Shown here piece by piece: positions 6,543 to 7,729 of a stretch of DNA of 7,729 nt (the stretch's first letter is position 1; each line of letters opens with the position of its first letter). The translations under genes and the position numbers were made by a program. The stretch lies in the NCBI GenBank assembly GCA_002313895.1, contig DCAW01000068.1:1230-8958 (forward strand). Direction: 5' to 3'. The notes below the pieces were generated by a model. It saw nothing but the letters and a program-made list of their open reading frames with translations. It made no database searches and was not told the origin of the DNA. This DNA comes from Dehalococcoidia bacterium UBA1123 (lineage in GTDB: Bacteria; Chloroflexota; Dehalococcoidia; Lucifugimonadales; UBA1123).

Positions 6543-6750
6543 ACATCCGTTAAAGTGACGATTGTGCCCAGCGCGGACTCGGCGATTGGAAGGCAAGTCC
6601 CCCAAAACACTAGCGTCGTGGTATTTGATCTTCCCAGACTCTCGCCTCATTTCACCTGGACTGGACCTGGTTTTTCAATTGTCATTCCAACCCTGTCATT
6701 CGTGTTAGTCCGCGCTTCGATCGAGAATCGGCGAGGGCCTCACATTCAGG
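6543..6750. other. Gene-free spacer of 208 bp
   Basis: No supported gene. A plus-strand open frame from GTG 6555 lacks a ribosome binding site and family features and runs into the antisense of the broken hydrolase. The spacer holds two copies of TGTCATTC (6680-6687 and 6694-6701), the kind of GGAATGACA-like text common in dispersed intergenic repeats. It should also hold the promoter of the small minus-strand pair, but I see no convincing -35/-10 pair. Confidence 0.4.
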
Positions 6751-7729
6751 TTAACCGGACATCACTGCCAATACAACATGCGATCGCCTGAGCTCATCGT
6801 GGAACACCGTGTTAAATAGCGACCTGGCCCACCGCCTCTTTGTGAATCGGGCCTCCGGTGTTCAGGTTGCTGTCGAATCGCGGGAAGCATGAGCTTGTGA
6901 TTGTGACTCGGATGCGATGTCCCTGCAGGAATGCGTTGCTGGTGGCCCATAGGTCGATGTCGTATTTTTATATCTGGCCGGGCGAAAGCAACATTCGTTT
7001 CTCGAAAAAGTCGCGATACCTCGCCCTCAAGATTCCGTCCGCAATGGGACGGGAGTGGCCGTCGGGGTGAACGTCGGTTACGCGAACGACCCAGTCTGTG
7101 TCGAGCGCTGATGACGCGGCGTAAAGAACAGCGCTCACATGACCTGTGGCTTCGATTTCCTCTGTTAGAGGTTCGGATGTGAAGGTCAGGCACCGTACTT
7201 CCACGTCCCGCTGGCTGAAAGCTCCGTTGGGTATGGTCTGAGTGTTGCCACCCCTGGATGGGACGAGGTTTGCAGGATCGTAAGTGTAGCTGGCCGGGTT
7301 CTCTGCGCCGTGGGGAGGCACGGTGGACAGCGTCCCGTCATTTAGCGAGTTGGCAGAACCGCTTGTCCCACCGTGGAGGTAGAAGTTTGTGTGCTGAGTG
7401 CCAGGAATGATCCAATCTTCTCGGCCCATCACGAATATTCGGACAGGCGGCTCATCCATGACGCCAATTTCTGCGTCCTTCGCCCAGTGATCGAACCACG
7501 GCAGCCTCAAGTTATTGATGTTCAAAGCGGCGTCCGATCCGAAGTCGAAATCACCGGAGAACTGGTTGTCGATGTTGGCAGGGCCGTGAATCCACGGGCC
7601 GACAATCAGCATCTGGCTCCGGCGCGTTTTTAATGCCCATGTAATTTTTTAGCGTTCCGATAAGGAAAACGTCGAACTAGCCGCCGAGACGATACATGGG
7701 AATCTCGATCTGGTCGTGGAATTTTTCGA
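6751..7729 (-). pseudogene. CocE/NonD-type (peptidase S15) hydrolase, C-terminal part, broken
   Basis: The 5' end lies beyond the window; the nucleophile-serine domain is not visible. Reading in from the edge: FHDQIEIPMYRLGG, then TAG (7677-7679) where the family has Trp (GGW-x-D), then FDVFLIGTLKNYMGIK. At about 7627-7631 (a run of five T on the plus strand) the frame shifts to QMLIVGPWIHG, which holds the likely catalytic His; the Asp is in FDVF. There follows a long intact stretch with LRLPWFDHWAKD, PVRIFVMGREDW, FYLHGG and the jelly-roll domain (EIEATGHVSAVLYAASSALDT, LRARYRDF). TAA at 6968-6970 then replaces an aromatic codon after LLSPGQI, but KYDIDLWATSNAFLQGHRIR continues in frame. 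Near 6812-6815 a TAA and one extra base precede TVFHDELRRSHVVLAVM, ending at TAA 6751-6753. Such enzymes hydrolyse esters, amides or acyl-peptides. At least four lesions make it a pseudogene; base substitutions to stops argue against indel errors alone. Confidence 0.82.

Noticed and set aside
6555..6791. Plus-strand open frame of 78 codons in the 6543-6750 spacer
   Set aside because: GTG start without a ribosome binding site, no recognisable motif, and it runs into antisense of the hydrolase remains.
6762..7193. Minus-strand open frame of 143 codons
   Set aside because: Arg/Ser-rich composition with no family features; it overlaps the CocE-type hydrolase remains in another frame.

Overview
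The window is bacterial DNA of about 55% GC with AGGAGG-type ribosome binding sites. It encodes mostly catabolic enzymes and looks like a piece of a metagenome-derived genome. A GrdB-like protein, an enolase-superfamily protein, a UxuA-family dehydratase, an M81/MlrC-family peptidase and a CocE-type hydrolase together resemble the gene content of marine SAR202-type Chloroflexota. That placement is inference from content only; no taxonomic marker is present.

Layout. (1) 139-1368, plus strand: a GrdB-family (glycine/sarcosine/betaine reductase component B-like) protein. It is read as one gene through an in-frame UGA at 610-612, which I interpret as selenocysteine (U-P-A-C motif). A hairpin with bacterial SECIS geometry follows directly. 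(2) 1369-1525: short convergent spacer. (3) 4351 down to 1526, minus strand: a tight three-gene unit. It holds an enolase/mandelate racemase-superfamily protein with an odd active site, a broken gene of an uncharacterised family (one early stop and two frameshifts), and a UxuA-like mannonate dehydratase family protein with all four metal ligands. Gaps are only 4 bp each. (4) 4352-4451: divergent promoter region with an ATGCGT repeat. (5) 4452-5921, plus strand: an intact M81/MlrC-family metallopeptidase. (6) 6512 down to 5918, minus strand: two small overlooked-type genes, a single-pass membrane protein with an acidic tail and a winged-helix protein, converging on the peptidase with a 4-bp overlap of their 3' ends. 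(7) 6751-7729, minus strand: the C-terminal part of a CocE/NonD-type (peptidase S15) hydrolase, running off the window edge and carrying at least two nonsense codons and two frameshifts.

How it works together. The enolase-superfamily and UxuA-family proteins belong to the two superfamilies that contain acid-sugar dehydratases, so the minus-strand unit is probably for breakdown of sugar acids. The divergent MlrC-like peptidase may share its control region. The selenoprotein stands alone, with no other reductase component or Sec machinery in view. Two of eight loci are clearly broken and a third has an unclear start, which suggests either local gene decay or base errors in the assembly. The UGA in the first gene is different in kind: it is one lesion only, at the exact redox position.
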